From Candidatus Aminicenantota bacterium (GTDB lineage Bacteria > Acidobacteriota > Aminicenantia > UBA2199): a stretch of DNA of 33,052 bases. Below the pieces are notes generated by a model. That model was not told the DNA's origin, made no database searches, and saw only the letters and a list, made by a program, of their open reading frames with translations. The stretch spans positions 1 to 33,052 of the forward strand of contig JAPKZK010000089.1 of NCBI GenBank assembly GCA_026393835.1. Direction: 5' to 3'. This document shows, one piece after another, positions 31,572 to 33,052 of this stretch (its first letter is position 1; every line of letters begins with the position of its first letter). A program made the position numbers and the translations under genes.

Positions 31572-31599
31572 TTTACAATCACAAAAAAATCAGTATAAT
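31572..31599 (+). promoter_or_regulatory. Promoter of the 31627 regulator
   Basis: TTTACA (31572-31577) and TATAAT (31594-31599), 16 bases apart. The surrounding block (ATCACAAAAAAATCAG before the -10, then TTAATGAAGA and the GGAAGA site) also precedes the copy at 26919. Confidence 0.7.
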
Positions 31600-31626
31600 T
31601 AATGAAGACAAAAAAAGGAAGACGCT

Positions 31627-32082
31627 ATGAAGAATAAAAGCCTTGAGAATCCTGAATTAATCGCCTTTGGCCAGCGCTTAAAAGATATCAGGAAAAGCCT
31701 GGATATCCAGCAAAAAGATTTCGCCGAAAAACTCCGGATGTCCGGCAGCTTCCTATCGGAAGTCGAAAAGGGTAAGGCCAAGCCCGGCTATGATTTCATT
31801 AAAAACCTCATCGTTATATTCGATATGAACCCCCTGTACCTTTTCACCGGAGAAGGTCCCACTTTTACCAGGGAAATCAAAGAACCGGAATCCACCGGCC
31901 TGAGAATTGAAATTACCGAAAACAAAGAAATCTTCGAAGAAATGTTCCGGTACTTTACCGATGTGCCGGCAGTGAAGTACGCCGTCCTGGAGTTTTTCAA
32001 AAAATACCTTTTCGACCACAATGAGATGATCGAGTATGAATTGAAGAAACTCAAAAAGAAAGGCAAAGAGTCCCAGGAATAA
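31627..32082 (+). CDS. XRE-family HTH regulator (copy 6), divergent from locus B
   Basis: A 151-residue paralogue of the 23674 regulator. The XRE domain is IAFGQRLKDIRKSL, DIQQKDFAEKLRM, SGSFLSEVEKGKAKPGYDF and NPLYLFTGEGPTF. The tail is NKEIFEEMFRYFTDVPAVKYAVLEFFKKYLFDHNEM. AAAGGAAG lies before the ATG. It is transcribed away from the locus B operon, a common arrangement for a local repressor or activator that also controls itself. Full length and well preserved. Neither ligand nor operator is known, although the shared promoter block with 26919 is a natural candidate operator. Confidence 0.88.
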   Translation: MKNKSLENPELIAFGQRLKDIRKSLDIQQKDFAEKLRMSGSFLSEVEKGKAKPGYDFIKNLIVIFDMNPLYLFTGEGPTFTREIKEPESTGLRIEITENKEIFEEMFRYFTDVPAVKYAVLEFFKKYLFDHNEMIEYELKKLKKKGKESQE

Positions 32083-32171
32083 GCGAAACCCACAAAATAG
32101 AAATACATACCGGCACCCGGTTCATCAAAAAAATCCGCAAAGAAAAAAAATAAAAAATATTTCCCTCCCTA

Positions 32172-32201
32172 TTGACAAAACTAAACGGTTTATGGTAAAA
32201 C
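32172..32201 (+). promoter_or_regulatory. Probable promoter upstream of the 32211 frame
   Basis: A perfect TTGACA (32172-32177) and TAAAAC (32196-32201) with an 18-base spacer and an extended -10 TGG. The start would be near 32208-32211, again at or beside an ATG. Confidence 0.5.
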
Positions 32202-32210
32202 TGTTTCGCT

Positions 32211-32501
32211 ATGTCAAATAAAATATGTTTCTTGTCTTGTAATTGCCGAGATGAGCGAAAATATTACACTAACACCTTCGCCAGATGCGGACAAAATAGC
32301 CATATTTTGAAAAGGCATGGTAGGTTGACTCGATTTCCAGTAAGGGAACGATTTGAAAATGGAAGGCTTTCGATATTAACCGGGGAAAATGGGAAAGGAA
32401 TTCAAACAGGTAGTATCGGGTCCGGTTCGCGTATCCGCGTATTTCGGACAAGGAAACGAATCATATTAACAATTAACAAAGGAGAACATGACGATGTTTA
32501 A
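32211..32501 (+). CDS. Possible 96-residue leaderless protein overlapping the next gene
   Basis: ATG 32211 lies nine bases after the -10 box. The frame is open for 96 codons and ends in TAA (32499-32501), eight bases inside the start of the 32494 gene in another frame. The product is basic and Arg-rich (RIRVFRTRKRII), with three early Cys pairs or singles (ICFLSCNCRDE). It resembles nothing I know. Its codons (many AGG and CGA) differ from the neighbours, which argues against a long-established gene. It could be a transcribed leader whose translation is coupled to the next gene, or chance. Confidence 0.3.
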   Translation: MSNKICFLSCNCRDERKYYTNTFARCGQNSHILKRHGRLTRFPVRERFENGRLSILTGENGKGIQTGSIGSGSRIRVFRTRKRIILTINKGEHDDV

Positions 32502-33052
32502 AAAAAGTAGTTTAGAAGACTATTTTCAAAATTCAAGGATAGCATTGACCAATGCTAAAGATAACCAGAGGATTTACCCGCTTATCTCGGGATACAACCT
32601 GACCACGGAAAGACTTGAGGGCGGCCTAACGCTTCTTGGCCAACTGATCGCAGCCGACAAGGAAAAGACCGAAGTCCACGGCGCGCAATTAATGGCCCGG
32701 AATAACCTGGTGAAATTGCTTGAAGAGGCCCACCCGGTGTATATGGAGCATGCCAATTTTGCAAAATTGCACTGCCGCACCAACACCGCCAGACTCGCCC
32801 ATATGATGCTGCTCACCCCCAGGGAAAAAAATGTCAACGGCTGGATAAGACAGACCGACACTTTTTACACCAACGTGTTCCTCGACACCGAATTGGTAAC
32901 CAGCCTGGAAACATCCTCCATAACCGCCGCTAAACTGAATGCCAATTTTGAAAAAGTGAAAGCCGTCGCCTCTGCCAGCATCAAATACCAGGAAGCCATC
33001 GGCGAGGCCCAGGCGGCAACAGCCCGGCGAAATAAACTGATGGAGGAATTCG
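32494..33052 (+). CDS. Hypothetical helical protein, 3' truncated by the window end
   Basis: ATG 32494 follows AAAGGAG with nine bases between, a better spacing than the in-frame ATG at 32488. 186 codons are open to the edge of the window. The visible part is soluble and almost all helical (LEDYFQNSRIALTNAKDN, RLEGGLTLLGQLIAADKEKTEVHGAQLMARNNLVKLLEEAH, AKLNANFEKVKAVASASIKYQEAIGEAQAATARRNKLMEEF). I see no enzymatic motif or signal peptide. It recalls uncharacterised coiled-helix proteins of uncultured bacteria, but I cannot name a family. The end of the gene, and possible partners, lie outside. Confidence 0.7.
   Translation, partial: MFKKSSLEDYFQNSRIALTNAKDNQRIYPLISGYNLTTERLEGGLTLLGQLIAADKEKTEVHGAQLMARNNLVKLLEEAHPVYMEHANFAKLHCRTNTARLAHMMLLTPREKNVNGWIRQTDTFYTNVFLDTELVTSLETSSITAAKLNANFEKVKAVASASIKYQEAIGEAQAATARRNKLMEEF

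Overview
The window looks like a chromosome segment of an uncultured, probably anaerobic, Gram-negative bacterium. A secreted SBBP-repeat protein, a CBM9/DUF5916 outer-membrane-type protein, a PD-(D/E)XK nuclease-type protein and radical SAM/SPASM genes together resemble Candidatus Aminicenantes (OP8). This placement is inference from gene content only. There is no rRNA, tRNA or CRISPR array that I can see.

Layout. Bases 1-8629 (+ strand) hold the tail of a PD-(D/E)XK protein, a 1393-residue secreted SBBP-repeat protein, a palindrome-rich spacer, folK, and a three-gene membrane/lipid-type operon (Aur1-like PAP2 phosphatase, CPBP protease, extended SDR). Bases 8652-18344 (- strand) form a tightly packed eight-gene run. 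In transcription order it encodes a radical SAM/SPASM enzyme, a RaSEA-like radical SAM enzyme, argininosuccinate synthase, a SAM methyltransferase, a glycerol-1-phosphate-dehydrogenase-like enzyme, a PIG-L deacetylase, a GT4 glycosyltransferase and a CBM9/DUF5916 protein. It reads as a biosynthetic cluster for an unidentified small molecule or glycoconjugate. Bases 18512-19399 are bracketed by 20-base inverted repeats and contain two damaged XRE-type regulators.

Bases 20663-32082 are the most interesting part: two probable RiPP (ribosomally made, post-translationally modified peptide) loci among repeated copies of one helix-turn-helix regulator family. Locus A (+ strand, 20663-26823) has a regulator, a secreted helical protein, an ABC-2-type permease with a degenerate ATPase-like tail, a second regulator, a 72-residue precursor with six cysteines at exact four-residue intervals, a radical SAM/SPASM maturase and an exported 6-bladed beta-propeller protein. 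Locus B (- strand, 31401-27144) has a radical SAM/SPASM maturase, an easily missed 42-residue precursor with Trp-Asp-Cys and Asp-Cys motifs, an intrinsic terminator/attenuator, another exported beta-propeller protein and a second, B12-type radical SAM enzyme. A regulator gene (31627) is divergent from locus B, and a truncated regulator copy (26919) runs into its 3' end. Six related regulator copies, intact or broken, lie within about 13 kb, and two share an almost identical promoter block.

The window ends in the 5' part of an unrecognised helical protein. Several genes have a -10 box only 5-9 bases before an ATG, which suggests leaderless messages, and three genes have small upstream frames overlapping their start codons. 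All calls come from reading the sequence by eye; no database search was possible.
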